Source: Hexactinellida sp. DTS-2022
Taxonomy: Eukaryota; Porifera; Hexactinellida
Assembly (NCBI GenBank): GCA_028753945.1
Contig: JAPNXP010000002.1
Coordinates: 14,391,624-14,455,623, forward strand
Direction: 5' to 3'
DNA length: 64,000 nucleotides
Within the stretch, counting starts at the first letter, position 1, and every line of letters begins with the position of its first letter. The notes under the pieces were generated by a model. That model was not told where the DNA came from, searched no databases, and was given only the letters and a program-made list of their open reading frames with translations. Positions 33,306 to 43,200 of this stretch are shown in pieces. The position numbers were made by a program, and so were the translations under genes.

Positions 33306-34030
33306 GAGGGGGCCAAAATAGGCAAAGTTTCTTCGCTAATTTCCTACTTTGAGGACCTCTCCCCCTCCACGGCCCCGGCGGACAGCTCCACGCTGCTGGA
33401 CCCTGGACAGACGGCGCAGTTCAACTCCGCTCTCGAGTCCGTCATGTCTCTGCTACTGCAGCTGGCCCGCGCCTACACGCTGCTATCTCGCTACGATTTC
33501 CCCGGGGCTGTGAAGGCGTTCAATGCCCTACCTAACCACCAACTGGCCAAGGCGCACTTCGAGCGGGCCAACTTCCAGATCTGCGGGTTATTCGAGAACG
33601 CCCGTATCCTAGATCCCGACCTTGTATCCGACATGGACATATCTCCACGGCGCTGAGGCACCTGGACAAGAAAATAGAGCTGTCGGCGCTGGCTGACTCC
33701 TGCTACAACTCCCCGCAGGCCTGGTGCGCCAAGGCGAACTGTAACAATTTGCACAAGAAGCACGATATTGCTAGCAGTGGAAGCCGCTTAATTAATCGGG
33801 AAATTCGGTTATTCGGGACGAGGCTTTGGAAACCAATTCGTATCAAATGTATAAAGTATATCGTTTAATCGGGAGAACCGGATAAATGGGACTAAATTCC
33901 TACTCCGAGGCGGCCCGATTAAGCGGCTTCCACTGTATCAAGTTCTTCCGACGCGCCACAGGTCACGCCGTGGTCTTGTACGCGTTCCTACTGCTGGGAC
34001 GGGAGTTGCTCTGCACTGTGAACTTGTCCA
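33306..34030 (+). pseudogene. CDC27: CDC27/APC3 fragment, copy 2, interrupted by a MITE
   Basis: Longer than copy 1. After the shared TPR segment (LARAYTLLSRYDFPGAVKAF ... ENARILDPDLVSDMDI) one base is missing near 33641. The frame then shifts, and continues STALRHLDKKIELSALADS ... NSPQAWCAKANC ... KKHDI, which fits the CDC27 TPR core. A 162-bp MITE interrupts the next codons (33774-33935). Past it, IKFFRRA resumes the family sequence, then similarity fades. The frameshift here differs from that in copy 1, so each copy gained its own lesion or both descend from an already non-functional fragment. Confidence 0.72.
33774..33935. mobile_element. TA-flanked MITE inside the CDC27 fragment, 162 bp
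   Basis: The ends are inverted copies (GCAGTGGAAGCCGCTTAATT ... GATTAAGCGGCTTCCACTG) and the element is bounded by TA on each side (33772-33773 and 33936-33937). Removing the element and one TA restores GCTATCAAG, that is Ala-Ile-Lys, as expected in CDC27. TA duplication and CAGTGGAAGCCGCTTAAT-type ends fit the Tc1/mariner-pogo superfamily. No transposase inside. Confidence 0.82.
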
Positions 34031-34328
34031 CAGGAGCATCTGCGCTGAAGTTAAATAGACTACAGAGTATTCTTCGGACTAGGGATAATATCTCTCCGCG
34101 AGAAGGACAAGCACTTGACGACTTATTTAATATAGTAAATATATATAGCGCCCAGTGATGCCCACACCTGCTGGAACACGTACGTATTTATGTCTAAATT
34201 TCATTTCTGAGGTTATGGGTCTTTTAGAATTCAAAAACTTCCTTGTAGTATGCAGTTCAGTTACCAGTAACTGAGCTCCATTGTAAGTAATCTGAATAAA
34301 TTAGGCCTCCCAACTTACCATACCCAAA

Positions 34329-34508
34329 CAGGCACGTAGCTAGAGTATGTAATTCAGGGGGGCAAGTGCAGGGAGTCGGGGGGGCAAGTGGGGGACGAAT
34401 CACTCTATTTACTATAACGAACACTTCCTAATTCTCTTGGGAGGGGGAGCGAGAAGTACTTTTGGGGGGGCGGTCGCCCCCCCTCGCCCCCCCGTAGCTA
34501 CGTGCCTG
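34329..34508. mobile_element. hAT-type MITE, 180 bp
   Basis: Ends CAGGCACGTAGCTA and TAGCTACGTGCCTG are perfect inverted repeats of 14 bp. The 8-bp direct repeats TACCCAAA at 34321-34328 and 34509-34516 are the target-site duplication. The interior is G-rich on the left and C-rich on the right. Non-autonomous. Confidence 0.9.
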
Positions 34509-34775
34509 TACCCAAATCATACATTTCACACTCTATCTCTTCAAATTACTTTTGATGATCATTGCCAAGATGATGACTCGAGCTATTTATCGGGTAATGC
34601 GGAAATGGTTCAAATTTTTTTAATATGAAATAGTACGCGTGACTATTCCGGGGTGTTATGTAAGATTTCATTAGAGTTTTACAAAACCTATGGGGGGGGG
34701 GGGGCAATTAATAAGCCATTTTCAATTCTTGTCTTAGCCATGTTTCAGAATTATTATTCTGAAACATAAATGGCA

Positions 34776-35416
34776 CAGAGATGCACGACCCGCGGGCCGA
34801 CTTTATTATTTTAAAATTATTTTGCGGGCCGTGATGGCCGACCGGTAATTACTCCCATTCAGGGGCGTAAATTTGGGGTGTTTGGGTGCCTGGCATCCTG
34901 GCATTTTCAAACCGAAATTAACCCCACAAACTTAATTTAGCAGATGGCGAGCTAAATAATTTTTTTCTTTTTAGACACAAAAACACAAAATGAATAGTTA
35001 TCCAGAAAAATATTTTACTAGGGGATGAACAAAGTGTCGTGGCACCATGGGTATTTCTATTTTGATGAAGTTTACGCCCATGCTCCCATTATAATCCGCA
35101 TTACTGTTTTGAATTGTCGCGATTCGCGAGTTACCAATTGGGAATACATAATAGTAAGAGACTAATTTTTCCCTTATTTATCAAATTTACAAACTCGGTT
35201 TCACACAAGGATTCCCTAATTATTGACCTGAAATTAATAACAAACATATTGAAATTTATATACAAGCTGCAATCTGCAAGAAACAAGCTGCGGGCCTCTT
35301 GCGGGCCAAAAATATCCATGCGGGCTTTTTGCGGGCCGAATAATTCAGTCGCGGGCTGCGGGCCGGGTTTACTTAATATTGCGGGCCGAGGGCCGCCGGG
35401 CCCGCGTGCAACTCTG
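34776..35416. mobile_element. hAT-type element, 641 bp, hosting a nested MITE
   Basis: Ends CAGAGATGCACG and GTGCAACTCTG form the terminal inverted repeat. Exact 8-bp duplications AAATGGCA flank it (34768-34775, 35417-35424). Subterminal GCGGGCC repeats occur at both ends (two on the left, many on the right between 35290 and 35400), typical of hAT transposase binding sites. A second element (34860-35082) has inserted into it. No transposase coding is seen. Confidence 0.85.
34860..35082. mobile_element. Nested hAT-type MITE, 223 bp
   Basis: Ends CAGGGGCGTAAATTT and AAGTTTACGCCCATG are imperfect inverted repeats, and the exact 8-bp duplications CTCCCATT lie at 34852-34859 and 35083-35090. It sits wholly inside the 641-bp element, so it inserted later. 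Confidence 0.85.
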
Positions 35417-35497
35417 AAATGGCATATAAGACTGAACACTAGGAACTTATAAGTAACATCCTAAGTCCTAACCATCTATATATTAAAGTAGTAGGTT

Positions 35498-35529
35498 TGT
35501 CTGTCTGTCTGTCTGTCTGTGTGTCTGTC
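35498..35529. repeat. (CTGT)n microsatellite
   Basis: About eight tandem copies of CTGT or its shift, with one GTGT variant near 35519, about 130 bp upstream of the neurochondrin-like start codon. Confidence 0.85.
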
Positions 35530-35659
35530 CTCACATCTCCTCCCAGTTGCTTGTTCAAGCCCGAGGCGCTTATTCGGGGAATTACGGTATTATCTAAAAC
35601 TGGTTCTAATAGTGACATTCAAATACTATATTAAAATTACCTCTAAATTAGCTGATATT

Positions 35660-37423
35660 ATGTCTCATACTGGTTTAGAGGCGACTGCAGCCCTCCAGCT
35701 GCTAACGGCAGAGCTAGAGTCTCCCAGCTCTGAGGCAGGAGTCACAGCTGTTCTCCAGCTGATCTCCAGCCTGTCTAACATAACCGCTGCCCACGCAGAG
35801 CTCATCTGGAGGTGTGTCCCCTCTGCATGTCTCTCCAAACTAGTCGCTTCTTCCCTCAGATTTGATAATGACTCCAATACCAACGCCTCTATACTTGTGA
35901 CTTTGCTGAGCTCTGTTAGGGCTAGTCCCACGGTTCTACACTCCCTTTCCTATCTCAACCTGGCCCCTGTACTCTTGAAGATTGCATACTGCGCACAAGA
36001 TTCCGTTGCCAAGGAGATACAACAACTGTCTATGGAATGTCTGGAATGCGTTAGTTACATTCCTGACTGCCAATCAATCTTACTACGCGAGGGCGCTGTT
36101 GGTGTAATAACTAGGTCGGTAGGCAGAGAGCATGGCCTGTCTCTTACCGCTCTATCCAATTTGCAGGAGAGTGGCGAGTTCCGTTGCTTCTCCCACCAAG
36201 CGATAGAGGAGCTGCAGCGGGAGCTCTCTTCGCGCGAGCAGCTGGAGAAATACAGCCATTGCGAACTCATAATGAGAGTGTTGAGTTGTTTCGAGCAGTT
36301 TCAGTTCGAAATAACTGAGTCGCTAAGTCTCTTACTCAGAGATTTGTTTATTCTCATCAGACATAAGGCGAGTGTGGATAGACAGTTGTCAGCACTGCTG
36401 GCTACAACTCAGCTCTTGTCGCTATTCGACTTGTACGCTCTATGCGAGCACCTGAGTGCTGACAAGGATAGCAAGTTCTCTATGGATCAGCTGTTAGATT
36501 TACTACTGCTGACTGCTAATCTGGTTATGGTTAACTTCAAGTTGTGGCTGGATGAATACATGCATTCGGGAGACGACAAGTTCTCGCAGTCCCGTCCGAT
36601 GCTGGCGTACGCTCAACAGCTGATTGCAATGCTGGAGCGAGTGGAGGAGGACGACTGTCTGGCACTGAGGAGTGCTGAGAAGTGTTACGACTTTATTTGC
36701 CAGACTATATTAACTATAGAAGATATATTTCTATCTCTGTGTCACTTCTTGATGTGTGCAAATGAGAAATCATACACCCTGGATAAGACTCTCTCCCGTC
36801 CCATTCTAAAACTGCTGTCGCTATACCTCACGGACCATGAGCTAACTAAGCACTCAGACTTGTTAACTGAGCTGTGCCCTATTCTGACACAGCTAATGTG
36901 TTGCATTCCAATGGACCAGTACTACGGAGAGGTTGATAAGTTCGATTTCTCTCTTTTACACGACCACACAGCTCTATCTAACTTCCTGTTCGGCTTAGAA
37001 AGCAGGCTCTCTGACCAGATGCCAGACTTCCTCCCTGCCGCTTTGAACCTCTCACAGCTCTCTACCTGTCTCACAGACTCCGGATACCTGCACTTGTTGC
37101 TGGCTTACTTCTCTAAGCTATTCGTAGCGCCTGTTCTCAACAAAACCACCGATGACAGCAGTTCTGACATCCGGTCTGCCATCCTGGATATTGTACTGGC
37201 CCAGCTTAGGCCCCACACAGTAGCTGACACTACTGTACTTAAACTAGCCCTCTCTCTAATACTAATCAGCAGGAATTCGTATGGTTATACGATATGTCAA
37301 TCGGAACACGAACTAATCAATCTACTGACGGATGCTCTGTGTGGTTGTGACTTAATCTCCAATCTACCACTTGAGCTAACTACTGTGCTTCAAGATTATC
37401 ATAAGACAATAGAGAATCACTAA
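35660..37423 (+). CDS. Neurochondrin-like helical-repeat protein
   Basis: 587 residues from the ATG at 35660 (MSHTGLEATAAL). The frame is open upstream, but that part runs through a microsatellite and lacks protein character. The whole protein is Leu-rich and alpha-helical with no membrane segments in a pattern of ARM/HEAT repeats. The order of blocks fits neurochondrin: an N-terminal repeat array, a TANLVMVNFKLWLDE region, CYDFICQTILTIEDIFLSLCHFL, the PILKLLSLYLTDHELTKHSDLL repeat, and a C-terminal segment GYLHLLLAYFSKLF. Neurochondrin is a cytosolic protein tied in vertebrates to receptor trafficking and neurite growth, and invertebrate roles are unclear. The assignment is from overall pattern and is moderate. 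Another ARM-repeat family remains possible. Confidence 0.6.
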   Translation: MSHTGLEATAALQLLTAELESPSSEAGVTAVLQLISSLSNITAAHAELIWRCVPSACLSKLVASSLRFDNDSNTNASILVTLLSSVRASPTVLHSLSYLNLAPVLLKIAYCAQDSVAKEIQQLSMECLECVSYIPDCQSILLREGAVGVITRSVGREHGLSLTALSNLQESGEFRCFSHQAIEELQRELSSREQLEKYSHCELIMRVLSCFEQFQFEITESLSLLLRDLFILIRHKASVDRQLSALLATTQLLSLFDLYALCEHLSADKDSKFSMDQLLDLLLLTANLVMVNFKLWLDEYMHSGDDKFSQSRPMLAYAQQLIAMLERVEEDDCLALRSAEKCYDFICQTILTIEDIFLSLCHFLMCANEKSYTLDKTLSRPILKLLSLYLTDHELTKHSDLLTELCPILTQLMCCIPMDQYYGEVDKFDFSLLHDHTALSNFLFGLESRLSDQMPDFLPAALNLSQLSTCLTDSGYLHLLLAYFSKLFVAPVLNKTTDDSSSDIRSAILDIVLAQLRPHTVADTTVLKLALSLILISRNSYGYTICQSEHELINLLTDALCGCDLISNLPLELTTVLQDYHKTIENH

Positions 37424-37629
37424 ATATACAACGCAATAGAAATATATGTACACCATTTGTTTGAGGATATTAAATGGTATTTATAATTAGGTTTCAATCT
37501 CTGTGGCGGTAATATAATTTAATTGAAAGAATCAGTTTGTTAATTCGATCTCATTTAAAAGTAGCAAGATTACAACAGTATATTTACCTTGTTAGAGTAG
37601 TATAGAGAATTTACAAAGTTTAGAAAGAA

Positions 37630-39492
37630 ATGTTCGACTTGTTCGCTATCTTTACGAAAGGTGGCATTCTCCTGTGGCACTACCAGCAGCACGCAGCTGT
37701 CAGCTTAGTGCGGGTAATCAACGAGTTGATAAGCCAGGTTATTCTGCTGGAGAGGTTCCACTTGGCTAGCTTCTCGCTGGGACAGCTGCTGCTGCAGTTC
37801 AAGCTGGACAACAAGTTCGAGTTGATATTCGTTATTGCGTACCAGAAGATTGCTAAACTGATGGAAATAGACAAACTTATTGACAATCTGTTCTCGCAAT
37901 TCAGGGAGCTGTTTGCGGAGAGGTTGAAAATAGGTGGCTACTTCAACGCGAGTACATTCGATAGTATATTCAATCCGATTCTAAAAGCTTACGAAATAAA
38001 TAACTCCACGGCTATCTCTTCCAACCGGACCATGAAGACCTTCACTGAAACTAAAAAGTTCTCTAAACTAAGCGAAACTCAGAAAGAGAAAACTAAATTA
38101 TCCCTGACAGCTTCCCTGGAGCAGAGAGACTCTAATCCTGAAATAGAAGAGTTAGCGACTACCTCAACCGACGACTCTCGTACCTCTCCTCAAAACACAG
38201 CCAACAGACCGCGGCCCGCCCCAGGGGGGGCGCGACGGGGGCGCGGCAGAGCCAGGAACCACACGGAGCAGAAACCTGCGAAAGCCGCACCCAAGAAGCC
38301 GCAGAAGATAATCCGAAAGTGGGACGGACAGATTTCCCCGGGAGATATCGCGGCTCTCAACTTCTCCAAAGAGGAGCGGCCCTCAGAGCAGAGCGCCGGC
38401 GTCGCCAGCTACGTGGCGGACCCGGCGTCAGCTGTTGGGGGCATGAGGGGGGACCTGAGCGGGATAGACACGCTGGCGGCCCCGCAGGCGAAAGCGCAGC
38501 CTAAGGTCTCCCGCTTCATGTCCATGCTCGGGGGGCTGACGGGCTCCAAGCCTCTGGACAGAGAGCGCCTGGCGCCCGTGCTGGAGGCCGTCAAGGAGCA
38601 TCTCATAACCAAGAACGTAGCGGCGGAGATAGCAGACAACCTCTGCGCCTCTGTCCTCGAGCAGGTGGAGGGGCGGACGCTCTCCTCCTTCACGACGGTT
38701 CGCTCGGCGGTGCAGCAGGCCCTCCGGGACTCCCTCTCCCAGATCCTCATGCCTCGCAGGAACGTAGACGTGCTGAGAGAGGTCATGAGCAAGCGCAGGG
38801 CCCCAGCCAACAAGCCGTATGTAATGGCGTTCTGCGGAGTCAACGGGGTAGGGAAATCTACCAGTCTAGCTAAGGTGTGTTTCTGGCTGCTTGAAAATGA
38901 CTTCCGGGTTCTAATCGCGGCATGTGACACCTTCCGTTCGGGCGCTATCGAGCAGCTGCTCACGCACACCAAGTGTCTGCAGAGCCTGTACCCCGCGGGA
39001 AAGGACGGCACGGAGCGAGTCGCACTCTACTCCAACAAAACCAATAAGGACGCGTCAGCAGTAGCCGCAGAGGGGATACTCATCGGAGGGAGGGAGGGGT
39101 ATGACGTCATCATGGTAGACACGGCAGGCCGCATGCAGGACAACCAGCCGCTAATGCAAGCTCTGGGCAAACTGATACACCGGAATACTCCCGACCTTGT
39201 TCTGTTCGTGGGAGAGGCTCTGGTCGGTAACGAGGGTGTAGACCAACTTCAGAAGTTCAATCTCTCTCTCACGGACTATTCGGCAGCCAGTTCCCCTGCT
39301 GCCCCTGCCAGGCCATCTCTCATTGACGGCATCCTGCTGACCAAGTTTGATACAATAGATGATAAAGTGGGTGCAGCCATCTCTATGACGTATGCCACTG
39401 GACACCCAATTATATTTGTGGGCACAGGACAGATGTATACTGACTTGAAGAGCTTCTCTCCAGAGTCCGTGATGAACACTCTCCTCAGCTGA
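37630..39492 (+). CDS. SRPRA: Signal recognition particle receptor subunit alpha
   Basis: 620 residues, intronless, 206 bp after the previous gene. The N-terminal SRX domain (about 1-130, beginning MFDLFAIFTKGGILLWHYQ) binds the membrane-anchored SR-beta GTPase. A charged linker with a GGARRGRGRAR patch (about 195-210) follows. The C-terminal NG GTPase has GVNGVGKS (about 403-410), DTFRSGAIEQL (from 434), DTAGRMQDN (from 497) and TKFDTIDDKVG (from 571). These are the G1, insertion-box, G3 and G4 motifs of the SRP/SRP-receptor GTPases. It docks ribosome-SRP complexes at the ER membrane. The length is close to human SR-alpha. All catalytic motifs are intact. Confidence 0.97.
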   Translation: MFDLFAIFTKGGILLWHYQQHAAVSLVRVINELISQVILLERFHLASFSLGQLLLQFKLDNKFELIFVIAYQKIAKLMEIDKLIDNLFSQFRELFAERLKIGGYFNASTFDSIFNPILKAYEINNSTAISSNRTMKTFTETKKFSKLSETQKEKTKLSLTASLEQRDSNPEIEELATTSTDDSRTSPQNTANRPRPAPGGARRGRGRARNHTEQKPAKAAPKKPQKIIRKWDGQISPGDIAALNFSKEERPSEQSAGVASYVADPASAVGGMRGDLSGIDTLAAPQAKAQPKVSRFMSMLGGLTGSKPLDRERLAPVLEAVKEHLITKNVAAEIADNLCASVLEQVEGRTLSSFTTVRSAVQQALRDSLSQILMPRRNVDVLREVMSKRRAPANKPYVMAFCGVNGVGKSTSLAKVCFWLLENDFRVLIAACDTFRSGAIEQLLTHTKCLQSLYPAGKDGTERVALYSNKTNKDASAVAAEGILIGGREGYDVIMVDTAGRMQDNQPLMQALGKLIHRNTPDLVLFVGEALVGNEGVDQLQKFNLSLTDYSAASSPAAPARPSLIDGILLTKFDTIDDKVGAAISMTYATGHPIIFVGTGQMYTDLKSFSPESVMNTLLS

Positions 39493-40293
39493 TTGCTGTA
39501 TACTCTCAGCTGACTATTTATACTTATATTATATACAAATTTGCTTTCATTGTTTGGAATGTTTAGGTGTATTCATATATTGACTTTTTGCATTGTGATT
39601 CAATTAGATAATTCTCCGTATTCAGCTTTAAATATTGGAAGAACAAATATTCGAAGGACAACATTATTACGACATACTGTCTCGAAGTAATTCTTATTTT
39701 GGGAAAATTATTTGCAAAAAACGAATTAGATGAACTGACTTGAATATACTTTTTAGGTATTTCTATTCAACAAATAGTTTGCTGGAAATCTGTTGGTGAC
39801 TTTTCTTACCTATAAATTATTAAATTTCAGCAATCTAGATTGCTACATTGAAATGATAATTCAGATTTTATATGTAATTTTAGAATAAAAAGTGGGATTA
39901 GAAAAAGCCAATTTTACTAAAGCTACTAAAATAATTGATGCATGCAAACAGAATGTTTCTTCATTCAATTTTGGTGATTTACGTAGTTTAATTGTTGAAA
40001 TGCTAATACATACGCAGACGTACGTGGTTAATTTGTGGATATTTCATATTTGCAAAAATGCCCAGTTGCATGATAAATGTTGTGTCATCCCTATGTTTGG
40101 TAATTTTAATTTGAAGCTATCTAGTTACTAGTAACTGCAATTTGATATTCGTGTTCTCTGTTTTACTAACATTAATCTGTAAGGCCTCTCTCTCGCTACA
40201 CGCCTAAGAGTGTTTAAATAGTGAGTATGCTCGCTTTACTCTAACGTATCTCCTCAGAGCCACTTGTATCAGTAGAAAGGAAACAGTGAATTC
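39493..40293. other. Intergenic, nothing recognised
   Basis: 801 bp of AT-rich DNA upstream of the RalGAP gene. A short frame at 39892-40131 has no domain. The promoter of RalGAP alpha must lie here. I see no defined motif. Confidence 0.5.
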
Positions 40294-43200
40294 ATGAACC
40301 GAGGCCGCGCTAGCAGCAATTTGGATCGCGACTTAGCTATTAGGAAATTCTTAGACCAAAGCAGAGACTCCGTCAAGCGCCTGAAGGCTTTGAAGCAGGC
40401 CTATGAAAAGGGATTTGAGAACGAACAAGAGTTTTACGAACAACACTATACACTTATTTTTTACGTATTCTACGATGCATTCCTTAGTTTTGAAATCTAT
40501 AGTAACGCACGTCTGCCCAAACAGAGACGCAGTTTGGAGATAACAGCGAGTGAGAAAGATGAGTTCTTCACCACTACCATATACTTCACGTTTGAATCCA
40601 TCCTGTTCATGCTACCGCACAAGATACACTGTCGATGGCAATACCACAGCATTCACGGGATCATAACGGACCTCGTGCACGAAGAGAACTCCCGACACAC
40701 CAGGAAGCGAGGCATCAAGCTGCTCGTCCTCTGGATACTTTGTCTGCAGGAAAATACGACAGATAAGGTGCTAGAAACTTTCGGTAACCTGATACCATTC
40801 TTCCCGCCCCCCCTCACCCCCAGTCCGAGCCTGAGACACTCGTCCCCCGCCTCTGAGCACAGCGACACGCCCCCCCCTCTCCAGGCCAGCCCCGCCCCCT
40901 CGCCCTGCGACCTCAGCCGAGTGCACTCCTTGCAGGGGTCCAAGCGGAAGAGAGAGTGGGCCAAGCAGGTGCCCCCGGCCCCCATCTGTCGGGAGGTGTC
41001 CAGCTCCGAGGAGGCAGACCCGTCCACTGCTTTGGAGCTGCTGGACTACTTCATGAACTGTCTGGTCAACCTGGTCGGGTACCACAGGTGGGAGAGGGAG
41101 GGGTACCATCAGAGGGGGCTGCACTACTTGTTCTACCAATTCAAGCAGCACTACCTCTTCCCCATATTTCCGGAGGCTGCCTGCTCGAAAGAGCTGTTCC
41201 CCGAGTGGGTCAACTACCACAAGAACGACTCAACCTTCTACCGACTGCCTGTCACTTCTCCGAGTAACTTCAACCTATCTCCCACCCCCACCCCCTCAAT
41301 GGACTCACTGAACTCATCCTCCAGCAACCTATACAAGATCACGTACGACCTGCGCAACAGTGTGTACGGCGAGCTGCAGAACGCAGTTGTAATGAAGCTG
41401 CTCAACTGGATAGACCCCGAGAAGCTCACGCACAACACCAGTGCCGTGTTCCACTCCAGAGACTGCTTCATAAACGGAAAGGAGTCCGTGCTCAGGATCC
41501 TATTCACGCGTCCCGAGAACGTCATGTTGCTGCACGACATGCTGCACCAGACCTTCAAGCTGCCCTCTAGGTACTCCTGCACCATGGCTACTGTCGTCAG
41601 GTTCTTCGACTTCTGGACACACCCCCTCACAGCGGAGGAGGCGCTCCCCCACTTCATGCGGGCCCCGCCCCCGCTCGCGGAGCCGCTGCTGCCCCCAGAG
41701 GGGTCTGACTCGGACGATTCGCGGACCGTATTCCAGACCTCCAGCGCGGTCTCCCAGCGCCCGCTGCTGGCAGAGAGCGAGTCCCCAGCCAGCACCAGCT
41801 CGGATCTCAATCTGGAGAAGAGCCTCCTCTCCGAGATATTTCTCGCCTCGCCCGAGAGCACCCCCACCTCGGGCGCCAGCAACAGGACTGCCAGACTCGA
41901 GCACTCCTTCCTAGAGTCGCCAGGGGACCCCGACCCCCCCTTCTCCTTCCCGCCCCGCCCCCACGCGACGGAGGGCGGCTACCTCAGCTACGACATGGTC
42001 TGGTCCATCGCCTACGGCGCGGAGCCCTGGGACGACAGGAACGCCTGCATCGGCATTCAGAAGAACCTGCGTCTGTTCATCTGCCACACGAGTCGGCTGC
42101 TGCTGCTGTCCGGCGACAGAGCGGAGGAGACCGACGCGCTCACGCTCTCCGCCTGCCAGAACGTGCTCAAGTTCTACCAGTCGCTGGGCCGCCAGTGCTC
42201 GCCCGACACCGCCACCTGGGAGTGTCTCCTGACCACCCTCCTGGACGTGGTGTCGCAGCTGTTCGGCCGAGAGGGCGCCTGCTCCGAGCCCGCAGAGGAG
42301 CGGAGACGCGGCCTCCGGGACCAGCTCTCGGAGCCGCTGCACTCCACCGTGTTCGGACTCTTCGTGCGCATGAACCAGCTGGCGCCGGCCCCTGTTCCCC
42401 TCTGGGACAGACTCATGGAGACCTACAGCGACCTCACCGAGCGGCGCGCCGTGCTGGTGCAGTGGTCCGCACTCATGAAGGGGCTCACCTACCTGCTCGC
42501 ATACTTCATATACGGAGTGGACATGGTGAACCGGCCTCTCAAGATCCGCGAGGAGGCCGCCCTCAAGAAGCCGCAGTCTCTGCGGAAGCGGTCTGGCACC
42601 GGCTCCAACATGGCCCCGCTCCCCAAGCAGGAGATGCGCCCCGCGCACTCCTCCCAGGCGCTGGAGACACACGGGAGAGCAGAGCTCCCTCTGGCGCTCC
42701 GGCCGCCGCAGGGGCCCGGGGGCGGGGCCAGCGCCTCCCAAGAGGACGCCAGGCTCCTGGTCTCCTCTCTCCGCTCCACGGAGGGAGACTACTACGACGA
42801 GCCGCTGCACACCGTGGCCAACAAGGGGCGGACCCACCCGGCCCTGGACAAGGTGCGCCGCAAGCGGCTGGCAGCCTCCGCCTCCAGCTCGCAGTCCTCC
42901 CAGTCCCCGCAGTCCTCCAACGCGAGCACCCCGCAGCTGCCGCACAGCGAGCCGCGCGGCCGCGCACACACCAGGGACTCGCAGGAGAGCGCAGAGCTCG
43001 CGACGTCGCGCGAGACGATCCGGTACAACCGGCCGCACAGCTTCGCGGAGTCCCATCTGGAGACGGAGACCCTCGCGGGCTACCGGGAGATGATGGACCG
43101 GTCCTCCGTCCCCCCCGGACAGGGCGGCCTGAGGAGACAGGGCAGCTTCGGACTGAGGAGCTCCTACCGCCACCAGAGCCTGCTCAGCCTCGCGCCGCAC

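Larger units (their letters stand above)
25297..33640. repeat. Tandem segmental duplication, copy 2 (8.34 kb)
   Basis: Direct repeat of 15835-24195. The left end falls inside 7-TM gene B at the shared AACTAG. The right end continues into a longer CDC27 fragment that copy 1 lacks. Intact left flank in copy 1 and intact right flank in copy 2 are what a tandem duplication leaves, with 24196-25296 as the joint. Confidence 0.95.

Noticed and set aside
33886-34158. 90-residue frame beginning in the MITE
   Set aside because: It is MITE end plus CDC27 fragment read together, not a gene.
35519-35659. Upstream extension of the neurochondrin-like protein
   Set aside because: It begins at a non-ATG codon in a CTGT microsatellite, and the family-like sequence starts at the ATG at 35660.
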